NCBI RefSeq assembly: GCF_047663525.1
Contig: NC_092601.1
Coordinates: 17,383,501 to 17,447,500 of the forward strand
Direction of reading: 5' to 3'
Length of the DNA: 64,000 nucleotides
Source of the DNA: Anas platyrhynchos
Lineage: Eukaryota; Chordata; Aves; Anseriformes; Anatidae
Shown here: positions 23,372-37,645 of the stretch, in pieces
Layout: each line of letters begins with the position of its first letter
Numbering within the stretch: the first letter of the stretch is position 1
The notes under the pieces: model-generated
Database searches by the model: none
Seen by the model: only the letters and a program-made list of their open reading frames with translations
What the model was told of the DNA's origin: nothing
Position numbers and translations under genes: made by a program

Positions 23372-24970
23372 GTAAGGCATTAACCGAAGGGGCTTCTGGA
23401 GCTCCATCAGCCTCGCTTCAAGCGGCTGCGTGAGGCCCCCTTTCACAGCGCCCCCCCCCCCCTCTCTTTCCTCACACAGGGTCCGCCGCCTGAGGAAGGG
23501 GCTGCGAGGGCCTCGCCTCAGGGGGCTCTGAGGGAGCGAGCCTCTTTTTTTACCCTTTTTTCCCCCTTTTTTCCTCTCTTCTCTCCTCCCCAGGGCAGCC
23601 GGGGGCTCCTCGCTCCCACAGGTGAAAGGGGGAGCAACCCCCAGGCCCCCTGAGGGAGGAGGGGAGGGGATCCTGAGGTGCAGGGGGGTTGGGGGTGTGC
23701 AGCCCCCCACCAGGAGCAGCTGGGGGACACAGGGAGGTGTGGGGCTGAAGGGGCGACCCTCTTGCCATGTAGTCCCGGGGGACACATCCCTGGTTTTGGG
23801 ATGTGGGGAGTGGTGTGTGGGGGGGTCTGGTCTCCCCCCCCCCCCCAGCCCTTGGGGATCCCAGGAGCGGTGCTGTGGTGGTCCCAGGCAGTTTATCTTT
23901 GCCTCAGTGGCTGTTGGTGTGCTCATGCTGTGGAGGTGTAAAAGCCTGTGGAGGTGAAGCAGGTGGGAATAAAGCTCGTGGACATCCAGTCCTGTAACTG
24001 TGCTCATCCTCACGTGTTTGTGTAGCTGTGTGCAGCCCGAAAGAAAAGGTAGGAGTTCGTGGGCAGTGCCTGCATTGGATGCGTGCATTCTCTTCCAGTC
24101 CATGTTGGTTTGGAAGACCTGCCCACCTCAAGCTAGAGAGGTTTGTGGTCCCACGTCTGTTTGTGGATTCATGTCTTTACACCCCTAATAAAGTTTTTGT
24201 GAGCGTGCTGTCATCCCAGTACCCTTCTAAAGTTTGATACATCAGCATTACTCTGCAAGCAGGACTTCTCCCTGCCTCACACACAGTGTAGCCCACTTGT
24301 TGCTGCTGAAGTACATCCGCAAGTGAAGTCCTTGGCCTGTGGTTATAAGAAAAAACATCTTTGGTGTTGCTTGTGAACGTCAGCATCGTATTGTGGAGTA
24401 AAATACATCCTGAGTGGTGAACAGGGAAAAACTTGTCTTTCAGCACATTTCTTAATTCCCCTCATTTTCTTAATCCATGCAGAAAAGAGGTAACAACTGG
24501 AAAGAAATCGTCATTAAAAACCACCATGTAAATATTTCCAGTACTCTCTGAAAGCCGTCTTTACGTTGCTCCCATCTGATCATACAAGAAGGGTACTTCA
24601 GGTGATGTTCCAAAACCTAAAAGCATTTCTAGTACGTGCCCACTTTATTGGATTTAAGATGTCTTTAACACCATTAGGGATGTTTGGCAGGCCACCTGGG
24701 AGCTGTGGAGGTTAAGCATGTAGCGGAACGAAGGAAGAAACATGAGCTAGGAAATGGAATTTGATTTTTATTTTCCCTTAAATTGTGGGGAGCTTGGTTC
24801 GGGAGGGATGTAGGTAAGCTTTAGGTTGGATGTCTGTAACCACTGCCTTTTAGGAGTTGGGTGTTGGTTTATTTATTTTTCTTTTCCCAAATGTCTGAAA
24901 GTACAAGCAGAAAGGATTTTATTTTTTTTAATGGTATAGGATATGGGATTGTGGTATTCCAGGGTAAGGG

Positions 24971-25003
<33 letters not shown>

Positions 25004-26508
25004 CATACACAAGGTAAGGGTGTACCAGGAAGCCAGGTATAGGGATCCCACTGGGTTTAATGGAGTCAATGACCGAGCATTCAAGTTCCATTGCTGAGGT
25101 TGTCCCTGTTCGTGCTCTTTCTGCATGTTTGGGAAGTTTTGGCAAAGGGCAGGTTTTCATTCACAGCAGCTGAGCATAGCACGGCCTCTTTGTGAAGGGG
25201 TTGGCGTTAGGAAGTTCCTGACTTGACCCTGGATCCCGACAGAGGATGAATTGGGTACACTGCTGGGACTAGGCCAAGCCAAGCAAGTGTGTGGCAGGTT
25301 GCAAAGGTGGGCTGGGGTAGTTTTATAACAGAGCTAGCCAGCTGTTCCCCTAAGCATGAAAATTAAATGCTGTTTGGGAGCACTTGGTAGTCAATAAGCC
25401 TTCAGTTTTTTAGAACAGCTACAGGTGACTTGAAGAATTTAGGTTTCTCCATAGGGAGATGTTTGCCAGGGAAGTTATTGATTTATCTGAGCTCCCATTC
25501 ACTTTATTTTGAATTACACAGCTCCTATTTGATATTTTCAGCCCCCTACTTAAATGCTAAAATGCTACACAAATGAGCTATTTATGCATAAGTGAGGTGC
25601 TGCAGTCTAGGACTTTTTTGGCTGCTGGTAAGCATGATTGTTTCTTTTATTTGAACAAAACGTTATGTGAGAATAGGGCATGAAAATATGATGTTTCAAA
25701 AAAGAGTAACAAGTGTGAAGATGGAATCCCATCAAGTAGTGGTGTTTGCTTTTATTTTGGGGGAAAATGTATAGATTTCCTCTTGATGTTTTTCTCCTGT
25801 TTTCACAGGAGAAATATTAGTATCAAAGAATGACAACAGCTGCTTCATCAAGTGGATGCCTTGTGCAAGAGGGCATTATTTACAGCTACCAGCTTTACTG
25901 AGCTCTTCCTTACATTTCATCCTTATTTGTAAGTTTATAATTTGTTGAAAAGAGGTGGAAAGATGCACAGCTATGGAAATGGACGCCTCTAGTCAGTTTA
26001 GCAGAGAGCTAGGACTTAAAGGCTCTCTTGGCTCAGTTCTGCCTCTGACTGGCTTTGTGATTTTGAAAGTTAGCATTGCTCAGTTCTAGAAAGGGTACTG
26101 GAAAAGAGAATCTATGCTGCTAGATGATAGCCTGAGGAAAGCATTTAATAAGCAAACAAATAAATAACCGCTAAGATATTGTCAAGGAGAGATCCTTTGG
26201 AGACCTCTACTGAAGCGTTTTGCTGGTGGGTGTGTGAAGCCTGGGGACAGGAGAAGGAAGGAAAGAGAGGCACAAGTCTGTTCGTTGTGCCCCACTGCTG
26301 GGTGTGCTGAGCTAGGTTGTAAACAGTGTAGCTTCTGGGCCACAAACCTCTATAAGGATATCTGTGTGGTGCTATTAAAATGTTGGTAAATAGTAAGAAT
26401 GATGGAGAATACAGGATTATGAGAAACCCTTCACTGTCTAAACAGAGAAAATTTGTCCGTTTTTGATTTTTAAAGCTGTGACTTTACCAGGCCTTTGCTC
26501 TCTTCCAG
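23372..26508 (+). other. PRPSAP2 5' intron sequence, with a possible second noncoding exon
   Basis: The first kilobase is still GC-rich; after about 23950 base composition drops sharply. 25809-25928 is a candidate noncoding exon: a good polypyrimidine tract and CAG acceptor precede it and TTT-GTAAGT follows it. A (GT)n-(TA)n microsatellite lies at 24971-25003. No coding frame is supported. Confidence 0.45.
24971..25003 (+). repeat. (GT)n-(TA)n compound microsatellite
   Basis: About eight GT units run into about nine TA units in the 5' intron of PRPSAP2. The length is likely to be polymorphic. Confidence 0.9.
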
Positions 26509-26540
26509 TCTTCTAGGAGTGGGAAGACAACTTAGGTTTG

Positions 26541-29500
26541 ATGTTTTGTGTGCCATCAACTGAAATTGGGGCCAACATGAATATAACGAAGGGAGGACTG
26601 GTGCTGTTTTCAGCTAATTCCAATTCATCATGCATGGAACTATCGAAGAGGATTGCGGAGTAAGTAAAACCTGCCTGCAGGGCAGCTTGGGATCTTACTG
26701 CCATTGTAAGGGGACTTCTTTTAGAGAAGACTGATTTCTCTGTTTTGTGGTAGTTACATGGGAAAGCTATCACAGCTGGGATGAACATCTGGTGTACGGT
26801 ATTGCACAGCCTATTTCAACAGGTCGATAACGAAGAAAGTAACTTGTGATTAAGTTGTTCAGTGACAGGTTGTGGTTGTCTGTAGTATGTTGTTGTGAAT
26901 GCAGGAAAATGAATGTTTGGGTAGTGTTAAATACTCTACATTTTAGATGGGGACATTTATTAGCTTTAAATACATGAATAGCTTCAGAAGAGCATGTATG
27001 ACTTCAGTGATTTTTTTTACCTTGCTCTTGTAACAGTATTAGGATGCACAGTGCAGAAGTATTGGGTGCTGTGGGGCTCTTCCTGAGGCTTATGCACCCA
27101 AAGTTGGATATAGAAAGGTGTCATGCCTCTGAAGAACTTGGGCATATGTACCTATTGTATTCCTTTCTATTATTTTTTTTTTAGTGGTGATGGGCTGTGC
27201 TAATATTGAAATGGAATAAACACAGCAGACACTCAGATTTCCTATTCACTCCAGACTGACATTTGTCTATGGAAAAGGATGCTTTAAAAGTGAACTCTTA
27301 AGCATTTTGAATGTCCGTTGTCATCTGTCTATATAGATACAGAGAGAGTGCAACTGGTTTTAGTGTTTGGTTTTTTTTTTCCTGTTTTTCTCCTCAAATA
27401 TGGCATTTTCAGTAACTATCACAACTTCTTTAATGGTTTTGCGCTTTAATGGGCTTTTCATTCTTTTAGCCCTTCAATTTCACTTACTGACTTCTGGTTT
27501 TAATTTTTCTTCTGCAGGCGATTAGGGGTTGAGATGGGGAAGGTTCAGGTTTATCAAGAGCCAAACAGAGGTGAGCATTTCACAGGCAGAACTGGAAACT
27601 TACCTACCTACAATCTGCCTTTATCACTGCCCATTTCTTGATTCCATTGCATCTTGCTCCTCACATCTTACATATTTCTCTTAACAGAAACACGAGTGCA
27701 GATCCAGGAGTCTGTGAGAGGGAAGGATGTATTCATCATCCAGACAGTTTCAAAGTGAGTAGTTGTTGAGAGACACTGTACAAGCGTTTTGATGTGGACC
27801 ATCCATAGGAATGCTTCTGTTCTAACTTTTCTTTGCATATTATGTATGTGACACAGTATAATAAGCTTAGATTAATTATAGAGGCTTCTCTTTGTGTGCT
27901 TTTTTTTGTTTTGATACATGCACAAAGAAGACTTCAGTGTAAGCCAACTTCTATTTTCATTTTCAATGAAAATGTCAACGAAACTTTCCCCATGGTTTCT
28001 GTGTTCTTTCGCTAAGTGCATTCTTTTGCTCATGACATTCTCTTTAAATTCCTCCCTTTTCAGCTACCATGGTTCCAGCACCATCACAAAGCTCTAAATG
28101 TAGGAGGAGCATTTCCTAGGCAATGTGTCGTGTGACTCAGAAAACAGTTTTGTTGGTTTTGTGAAAAGAACTTTAAAAATACAGAGACTTTTTTTTGATT
28201 TCTAATGGCACCAGAAATAGTGGGTCTTGTAGTTGATGACTGGTTCTCATCTACAGATACCCTCTCAGTCTTCTTGTTTAGATCAGAAAATAGATGACAG
28301 TTAGTAAATGTTTAGCCTGCTGTTGGCTTGAACAAAAGAAAAGTATGTTGGAAATCTGATTTTTTTTTAAAGGTTATCGATACTGAAAAATACATCTATT
28401 TTGCTTTCTGAGCAATAGAAATAGATGTTGGAGATAAAAGTATGGTGTAGTTTGTCACAGCAACATGCTGTATTACCAAAAGCCTGAAAATGGAGTATGC
28501 TGAAAAGTGCTGAATTGACCAAAAAAAAAAAGTGAAAATAATGAAATGTAATTCTAGTAAAGAATTAAAATGCTGGGTACAGGACGCTTACATCCTTAGG
28601 TGTGCAGCTGGATTTGCAATGAAGATCTCTCACACTCTAATACAGTGAAGTAATGGATGTAGATGTTGTGTTGAATTCAGCTGCAGGATTTTTATGCATG
28701 AATACAGAACTAGACGCTTCTCATTCCAGGGATGTGAATACTACGATCATGGAACTCCTGATCATGGTGTACGCTTGTAAAACATCCTGTGCCAAAAGCA
28801 TTATTGGAGTGATTCCTTACTTCCCATACAGCAAGCAGTGCAAGATGAGAAAAAGGGGCTCCATTGTCTCTAAATTACTGGCTTCAATGATGTGCAAAGC
28901 TGGTAAGAATGCAGGTTGTTGTGAAATAATCAAGGAAATGGGGGGTCCCACGGGCAGCGCTCAGATCCAAAGAGGTCTGTGCACAAGGTGGGACTTTGTT
29001 GAAAGACTTTGCAGTTATTTTTAATAAGTTTGAAGTACACATAGAATATAACTAGAGATATTTCAAGATGGTGAGTTCATTTAAAAATAAATACATCTTG
29101 CAACATCCATTTTACATCGCATCCTACTGTACTGGCAAGATGAGTCTGCTGCTTTGGGCTGTGCTATCCCTCCCTCATAATGCTGTTCTTGGCCTTTCTT
29201 ACATTTTTGAGCAGTTGTACTTTGTCATTTCTAGTCTGTCTGTCGTAGCTGTTGAATATTTTGTTTGTCCTTTACATTTGAGTTGAGGTGGGAGAATGAG
29301 TTTGCGCATTTTCAGCCATTAAGACACTTTATTTCCTGCTTCTTTCCTTTTGCTTTCTTTCCCTGGGAAGAATTGGCAGTTAAAATGGACACTGCAATCG
29401 GGTTCTTATTGTGAGAGAAGAAATGTGGCAGTGATTAGAATTTGGGCCTCTTTCTGAGGAGTTCAGAACTCCAGTGTTTACTGTGTCCCACTATGTGGTA

Positions 29501-32500
29501 GAGGACCATTTATCTTGTTCATGGTTCCACGTTGTCAGGTGTAAACGGAGAAGGAGCATACCTGCCTCAGTGTGGCACTACTGCTTCAGTTATGTGGATT
29601 GTTCTCAGGTGCTTGTTGAAGACACAGTAGCAATTGGGAAGCAGGGATAACCCTTGTGTATTTAAAAGGGACATAGTTCCTAGGCTTACTGAAAGCATGT
29701 AGCATAATGTTCTTGTTTTAATGTAGCTTAGAGAGTTTGTTCTGAACAAACTTGTTAAACTTACTAGAGAAATAAAGTGTATCTGTTATTGCTCAGTTTT
29801 CCTGACCTGCTTCTTCATGCGTCTTTTTTTAAGGACTAACTCATCTCATTACCATGGATTTACATCAGAAGGAGATACAGGGCTTCTTCAATATTCCAGT
29901 TGATAACTTGAGAGCATCTCCATTTTTACTACAGTACATCCAGGAAGAGGTGAGGAAGGCCTACTTTACACTGTTTTTTAATTATTTTTTGCAGTGTCTC
30001 AAGGCTTGTGAAATTCCTGTGAGAAGATTAACAATTCAAACAGAATTTTAAAGGGGGGAGGGTCATGTTGGGGCAGGAAGTGGTGTGTTGGTTCTTTTCC
30101 TTCCCAGAGAGGCCTGATTTTCCTTTTCATGAAGAAATGGCATTTTATTTTCCATGTAAGGATGCTGTTCTGTCATCTTATACATATCCTGCTAAGTAAT
30201 ACATGTATATAAAAGAGCATTTTTCTATTCTGAGTATCCTCTTCCTTTTCTGTTTCCAATTTCCTTGCTATTTACAGGATGGAATGCTGGTGTAGGTGTA
30301 ATTTATATAGCATTATGAAAATATTTTGCAGGCTAACTTGTAAACGATGAGAGCCTAACCATCCTAATCTGAAAATAAGAACAGATGACTTCTGTTGTGG
30401 GGAAATCTCCACCTGCTGTTTGTTCAGCATGTCTTGACTTGAGGGAGCTTAACTTCTGATGTTCTCTGCAGCCATTTCTCCATCTTTGAAATGGATATTA
30501 CTTTTATAAAGCGCTTTGAGAAGTGCTACGGACAGATTCATGTGGACAAATTGTGCAGTTGGTAATTGTAGGTGTAAGACGTGGACTATGTCTGCCTAAT
30601 CATCATTTGGAAGAAAGCAAATCTTTTCCTCCTGGTGAGAAGAAAACGTATAGTTTGCTCTTACTTTTTGAACTCAAGCATTTTTGTTGTAAAGAGAGAT
30701 AAGTGCCTTAGTTTGAAAAAAGAAGGAAAAAAAAAAGGCCTTATTATGATACTTCTAAAAGTTTGTTGGGGAATCAGTTACCATTTGAATGTGTCGTTAC
30801 AATTTGTTTGGTAATTTGTCTGTCTGAGAAAGAGGGAAGATGATAGAACAAAATTCCTGGCTCTGGCTTTGCCACAGTCATTCATCTTGTGCATCAAGAC
30901 AGAAGCATTGCATGTTGTAATCAATATATAAGTTTTTTTTAAAAAAAAAAAAAAAGTGGAAAGCCAGATACGTAGACTGAAGACATGTTGTGCCTTTGTT
31001 TGTTACTTGAATCTGTGGACTATGGTAGGTAACAAGGCCACGTTCCCAGTTTAGTCTTTAAGCATATCTTGATACCCAAAGTCTTAACGTTTTAGGAAGA
31101 TTTGCTGCAGCTTTGAGTCTGGCTCTCCTGGTGCTTTCTAAGAAATGAACGTTCACAGAGCTCTGCTGAAGTATGTGTAGAGAGAGGACTTAAAAGATCC
31201 TTCCAGCTTTTAATTTCTTGATTCCTCTGCTTGTTTGTGAGATGACTTGCTAAAACAGAAGTTGACCGAACCTACCTGATCACACAGGATCTGTGCTGGC
31301 AAGTACTTCACTAGCCAAGTGATGTGTAGTATCCCTTTTGTGAAAGAAAGGGATACTACACATCACTTGGGATACTTCCCGTGCTGCTCCGGAAGAATTT
31401 AGTATTCATCTCAAGCTCCCGGTGACAGCAGCTTGCTGCAAATCTTGCACTGTCAATACCAAAGGATGAGAAATGTTTCAAGGGGGAGTTGTGATGGGAT
31501 ATGTTGAATAGCATGAAATAGAGTCCAGCTTGATAAGAACGGAGGTCACTTACAAAGCACTTAGCTGAAAGTTGAGAGGATGAGGCCGTACAGTTGTTCC
31601 CTGTCAGAAAATTATGTGTAGGTGTGAAGGGACTTATTTGGTGTTCTGGGATGAAGTCAGTCCAATCAGTGAAACTCATTTGTATACGGATAATTTGGTG
31701 GTTTTCCTTTGTATGCCTAGCAAATATTTATAATTAGTGTCTTCTATCTTCCTTATGTGTACATGTTAAGCTCAGAGTGACTCGTTAATCTCGGAGTGAC
31801 ATAGCTCTTTGTTACTAGGAGCTGTTGATGTCTTGCTGTCTCTCGGATGACATTTCTGGCTTTCTGACTTCATTTCGAACAAATTTGATAATTTGGCAGG
31901 GGAAAAATGAGGCAATGATGTCTGAACAAGATCAAAGCCTTTATTATGTCAAATGACAGGCCCTGCCTTGTCCATACCTTCCATCATGCTAATCTTCATA
32001 GCCTGTTGTTTAACTAAGCATTTGTAAAGGACAGAACATGCTGAATTCCCAGTATTGTAGGTGGAGTTGGTAGCACTGCGGATTATTAATGCTGCCTGAC
32101 TCGTCCTCTGAAAAGCTCTCATTTTCAATTGGTTAGGCCCCTGCCAAAATTCAGAAGTTAAATCAGCATGGGAAAAAATTCTTTCAGATAGAATGCTTTT
32201 GGAAACACTCAGCAAGTGTGGTGTGCGTTTGAGGATGAGGCTGTGGAATAACTTACCTTGCTTGTAGTTTTAAAAATGAGTATTTCTGTGTTTTGGAGCT
32301 CCTATTTAATGTCTGGCAGTAAGATTGTGAGTTCTGTGTTAGGGTCCTGTCCCTCCAAATTTATCAGGTGACAGCTTTAACAGATCTAACAGCCAGGAGG
32401 CTTCAGGCCTGCAATAGTGGGGTTCCCTGGGACTGGATGTGCTCTGCAGGACTTGCGAGTGGCTGTGCGTTATTGTTATGACAACTGCTGCAAGACCAGA

Positions 32501-35500
32501 CAGGTTCTGTGTGTGCTGCGCTCTGGCACAGCTTGTCCCAGGGCAGTACAGTGAGGGAAAGTGCTGAGTTCGCAAGGAAGGGGCTGCAGTGAGATACCAA
32601 AGTGAGCCCAGGCTGCTGGTGGAAGGTCTGGAAGCACCAGCAGTGGAGTGACAGCCTGTGGTTCCTGTATGGGTGCAGTGAATGTAGAATTTTTATTCCT
32701 TTTAGTGGTCCCTGTAAGGAGTCATATGATGTGGAGAGGCCAGTCTTTTTTTTTGGTTTACTTTGAAAAACAACCCTGAAATGAGGAAATGGATTAAATG
32801 CTGTGTTTTCAAGTGATTCAAGACTGTTGTGTGCATGCACAAGACAACTTAAGTCGAACAGGAAGCTTTAGTTTTGATGGTTTCCTGTTTTTTAACATTT
32901 GCCTGCGTAGTCCATACGTTCTTCTAAGGTGGTTACTTTTGTGTGATCTGTATATAACGTGGTGTTTGGGAGAGGTACAACTTTCAGCTAAAATCTGAAT
33001 TTGCTTAATATCTGAATTTCCTGAGATGTGAACTCTCAATATGTACCATGGATTCTTGAGATTGCTGTCTTACGTTAGGTAAAACATTAAATGCTTAAAA
33101 TTCTTTTGGCAAAATGAAGTTCTGATTCTTACTGAGTTGAAATCTGTCTGAAGATACGAAGTAGACATTGCTATCTGTTATTTACTACAGATACCAGACT
33201 ACAGGAATGCTGTAATTGTGGCCAAATCACCTGCGTCTGCAAAGAGGTGGGTACGATCTGCTCTCTTGTGTTAGAGCAGGAAATCTCTATCCTCATTTTG
33301 TTCTTAGGGTCGAGTAAAGGACAGATATTTAACAGTTAAAAGATGCAGCCTGCAACCCCCTGCCACCTACACTTTCAGATGTGCAGTTTTTACATCGTCA
33401 CGAAATCGTAATAAATCTAAACGGAGGTTAAAAAAAAACAAGCTGATGTAGTAAATCAGTGCAGTGCTTCTGATAAAGAAGCTATTTAATTACATGATGT
33501 ACACGAGTATTACATTTACGTTATGAATTTCCTACTGTGAATGAAGAAAAATCACTAGAAGTGGTACACCACTAATCCAAAGTAATTGCTTAGCAAACAG
33601 CTCAGAATGTGGTTGATCAGATCCTAAGTGTGGCTGACTTACAGCCTAGCGTGGTGGAACAGGATTTGATGGTTGAGACTGCTTTCCTTGTGAAGTTCTT
33701 GTTGGCTGAACAATTGTTCTTAATTCCTGTAGCTTTTTGGTTTGCTATACCTAATCTCTAGAATTATACCGCTCTGAGAAGGTGGTAAAGAGTTGGATGA
33801 TGATTTAAGAGATAATTCATTTGCTGTGGTGACAAACTAATAAATTGCTGAGACATTACCTAGTCTTTGATGCCAAGGAATCATGATATTCTTTGTAAAA
33901 GCAAACAACCATTGTTTTATATAGTAAATCCAAAATGCTTTACTTTGTAGAAGTACAGTGAGGGGAACAAATTGCCATCTTTGTTTCGCAATGGTGGTAC
34001 TTAAGTGATTTTTTTCTCTTTTGGCCAATTACTTTACATTTGCTTGTCTTTGTTTCCTTTATTTGGTGTCGGTATTGTCTCTTGGGTGTAGGCAGGCATT
34101 TGCTGAAGCATTTTCATGCTTGTCAAGTAACTGTGAATGCCAGCAAATGACCTCACTTGAGTTGCACATGTATAGGAAAGGAGACTTTTGCAGGAGAGCA
34201 TCCCAGAGCTGTGTTTGTACAGCTTCTTCACGTGTGCATGTGAGCATTTCAGAGTAGTCTGAGGGAGGTGCATTGTGTTTGGACAAGGGTGGCGGAACAT
34301 TTCGGCCTAATTAAGGACAAGCTTCACAGACGAATGTCTGCTTGTGAAGGAGAACTTACTCCTGAAGGAGCTTGTGAGCTTATTGGAAAATGAATAAATC
34401 ATTTTACTGTTGTTTTGAACTTTATTCAATGTAATATTGCATATTTAAATCGTTATTGTAGTTTCACTGATACGATTACGCCTTCGAAGTCATAACTCTT
34501 AAATATGCATGGAATCATAATTTATCTGTATTTAACCTCTTGAAAAAAATAACTGTATGACAACCACAGGGCAAAAGATTCTCCAATTTTAATTAACTGA
34601 GCATCACAATGAGCAAATAACTCGGTGGAGTTGTTTGGATAGTGAAGCCAGGCTTAAGGTTAAAGGAAGTGATTCAGGCCACAGGTCCTAGATACTAAGG
34701 TTAGAACAAAGTGACGTGCTGGTCTCACTTTGACCACGAAGAGAGCAGGTCGCTGGTGCAGGCTAGATACTGAGCTCCGGGGTGTGCAAGGCAAGGTAGG
34801 ACGAATGTCACTGCTGCATTTTACTTGCTGCTTGCCATGTCCGGGTTACGAGTTCTGTCTGAATTTCCCATTTTCCTGACTCTGCTTTCCACACTCATCC
34901 AGCTAACCTTAAACTTCATTACCTAAATTCCTAACTTCAGTCAAATAAATGCTGCATGGCGAAGGAACTTTTTGTAAGTTTATAGAAATCTGAGCTGTTT
35001 AAATTTCAAGAGTAGCTTGTCAGGCAAAATGATTTTGACTTCCTTTTCTGTAGGATATCCAAGGTTACGTGTGAGAAGGTCTGGGATATTGTCTTACTTA
35101 GTCCACGTCTTGCTAAAAATAAATAGATGAATATTTGTTTTCTGTTTTCATTTGAATATTTTTTCCTATTTAATTAAATATAGGCAACTCAGACATCTAG
35201 GCTATTCTTGGTGACTGTTAGGTGAGACCAGCTAAAGCATGGGATCTCAAGAATGCTGAAAGCCAGGAAGTGTTTTTTGACTGCTGGGCAAAACAAAAGG
35301 GAATAATCAGATTTGTGTGACTTTGCGGCATTTGCCCTGATGCTTGCAAGGCCAGTGTGGATGCTTTCAAGGTTATTTCAACTCTCACAGGGCTGGTGAA
35401 AACAAGATTCTGTGGGATAGGTGACTTCTTCTAGGTATTTTCTTACGATTTTAGGATCTTTTTTTTAACCCTTTCTCTACAGGGCACAGTCATTTGCTGA

Positions 35501-37645
35501 GCGCTTACGGTTGGGAATTGCTGTCATTCACGGGGAAGCTCAAGATGCTGAGTCTGACATGGTGGACGGCCGACACTCACCACCTACAGCCAAAAACGTA
35601 GCTGCTATTCATCCCAGTTTAGAGATACCCAGTAAGTAAGTTTGTGTGTGAGAGTATTTACCTACTATTTTGGGAGAGGGGGACAGTGATGGCACCATCA
35701 AAGAGGAGCAATTCTTTATAAAAACATGAGGAATGGAAAAGGTTACTATTTGATACTTTTTGTCTGTAGTTTTAGTGCTGGGATGATTGTGAGATCTGTG
35801 CCCTGCGTGGGAGGAGCTGTGCCACCACAGTCAGTCAGAAGAGCCTGTGGCAGAGAGGCCACACTTTTGCCAGTTGGCTTTAATGTTTGAGTTTTGTTCT
35901 GGGACGCAGAGCTAATAAGCTGAGCTGAGCTGGCTTTGTGTGGAGCCGGATCAATGTCATAAGCCTTGACAAGGAATCCTTGCTGAACGTGGGTGTGACC
36001 TGTAACTGTGCCAGCAAAACTTCATCGCATGAAAACCTAGCTTGGGTTTCAGTAGGCTGATTGAACTGGTTGTGCCTGCATGCCGCTCTCTGCATGTAGT
36101 TAATACTTCTTCGCTAAGCTTAAAAAAAAAAAAAAGTATTAAAATCTTGGTGCTTTTCCCAGCAACACTGTAATAGTTGGAGCAGTTGTCACCTCACTTC
36201 TTGCTAAAACAGTGGTGACCCATGCAAAGTTGACATTTCCACGCTTGAAGTAAATTGTATAAACCTTCTTTTTTCTTTTTTTTTCTGCCTCTGTAAAAAA
36301 AAAAAATAAATAAAATAAAATTGCCATTGATCAGTGCTGATTCCCAAGGAAAAACCACCCATCACAGTTGTTGGAGATGTAGGAGGAAGAATAGCTATCA
36401 TCGTGGTAAGTAAGATTCCATAGCTTCTGATAAATGATACTGAATATGCTGAAGTTACAGAAATCAAGTATATTTTTGCTTTATCAGCAAATGAATTTTG
36501 ATGGTGGGCTTTTGATACTGCACTTTTTATCCCATGAGGCAGTAGCCTGCACATTTACTGAAGCTGATTGTGTGAAATGCGGAGTGATGTTATAGTGGGT
36601 TTGGACACTGTTTTTCCACGCTAATGCTTGCCATCGAGCTAAGGTGTCTGAAGAACAACATGAGCGAAAATGCCCATTTTGCACTAGATGTAAACTGTTA
36701 ACATTTGAAAAAGATTAAATGTCATTCTGGGTGCACTGCATTCATTATCAGTAGGTAGCTTAAGACTACACCTTGGTCTGAGAGCGTGTTGAATCTTCAC
36801 TGACTCAAGAGTGTCTTGTTCTGACAGGATGACATTATAGATGACGTCGACAGCTTTCTTGCTGCAGCAGAGACCCTCAAGGAGAGGGGGGCTTACAAGA
36901 TCTTTGTAATGGCCACGCATGGCCTGCTCTCGTCAGATGCTCCCAGGCTGATAGAGGAATCTGCAATCGATGAAGTAAGCATGAATTCTGAGTGGCTAAT
37001 CAGATGGTCTAGTTGGTTGGTTTATTTTTTTAAGAGCAATTTTATCCTGATAATTCTTAAAATATACTGGCATTAAGAACTTAGGTGGGATGTTGCTGGG
37101 TTTTGGCTTTCTTAGCGTTGAATTGTACACTAGAATATCCCTAAACTACAGCAGTGGAAAACCAGGGAGAGCAGAGAGATGACAGACTGCTGGTATAAGC
37201 AGACTTTTCCCTTCAGTGTGGGGGATATTTTTGTACCTTCCTCTGACCTTAGGTGTCAGAATGAAAGGAGGGAAGGATATTGCCATTAGTATCCATGCAT
37301 ACGCAGTACAGCAATGCATAGCTCTTCTGAAGATTTGGATCCTGACAGTAATGTAAAATCTTGTTCTGTTATCAGCAAGGGTGGCTTCCTGGGGTCTGGA
37401 GGACAGACATTCCCTTTCGCAGTTCTGATATGGGAGGTGGAAAGCGTGAAGCTGTTAAGACTTTCTAAATTTTTTTCTTTCTGTAGGTGGTTGTTACAAA
37501 CACGATTCCCCACGAAATACAGAAACTCCAGTGCCCTAAAATCAAGACTGTGGATATCAGCATGATCCTCTCAGAAGCCATTCGCAGGATCCATAACGGG
37601 GAGTCCATGTCGTACCTTTTCAGAAATATAGGACTGGATGATTAA
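26541..37645 (+). CDS. PRPSAP2: PRPSAP2, PRPP synthetase-associated protein 2 (PAP41)
   Basis: Ten coding exons: 26541-26659, 27518-27570, 27688-27754, 28730-28902, 29834-29949, 33191-33246, 35483-35631, 36335-36405, 36828-36974, 37487-37645. All are bounded by AG and GT and join in phase to 369 aa, the same length as the human protein. The protein is a non-catalytic relative of PRPP synthetase that sits in the cytosolic PRPS complex and damps its activity, so it limits precursor supply for nucleotides. The start is [31 protein letters not shown] and the PRPP-loop region [10 protein letters not shown] are visible. The insert that marks the associated proteins ([32 protein letters not shown] region) replaces the catalytic flexible loop. 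The C-terminus is [11 protein letters not shown]. The coding exon begins at an acceptor at 26508, giving 32 bases of 5'UTR in that exon. Identification is firm. Confidence 0.97.
31315..31370. repeat. Perfect 24-bp inverted repeat (hairpin) in a PRPSAP2 intron
   Basis: Arm 31315-31338 begins CCAAGTGATGTGTAGTATCC and its exact reverse complement occupies 31347-31370, with an 8-base spacer. The intron is the one between 29949 and 33191. The transcribed strand would fold into a 24-bp stem without mismatch. Confidence 0.95.

Noticed and set aside
23060-24103. Minus-strand 347-codon frame over the PRPSAP2 CpG island
   Set aside because: It consists of proline/glycine/arginine-rich low-complexity sequence from GC-rich DNA, with no recognisable domain.
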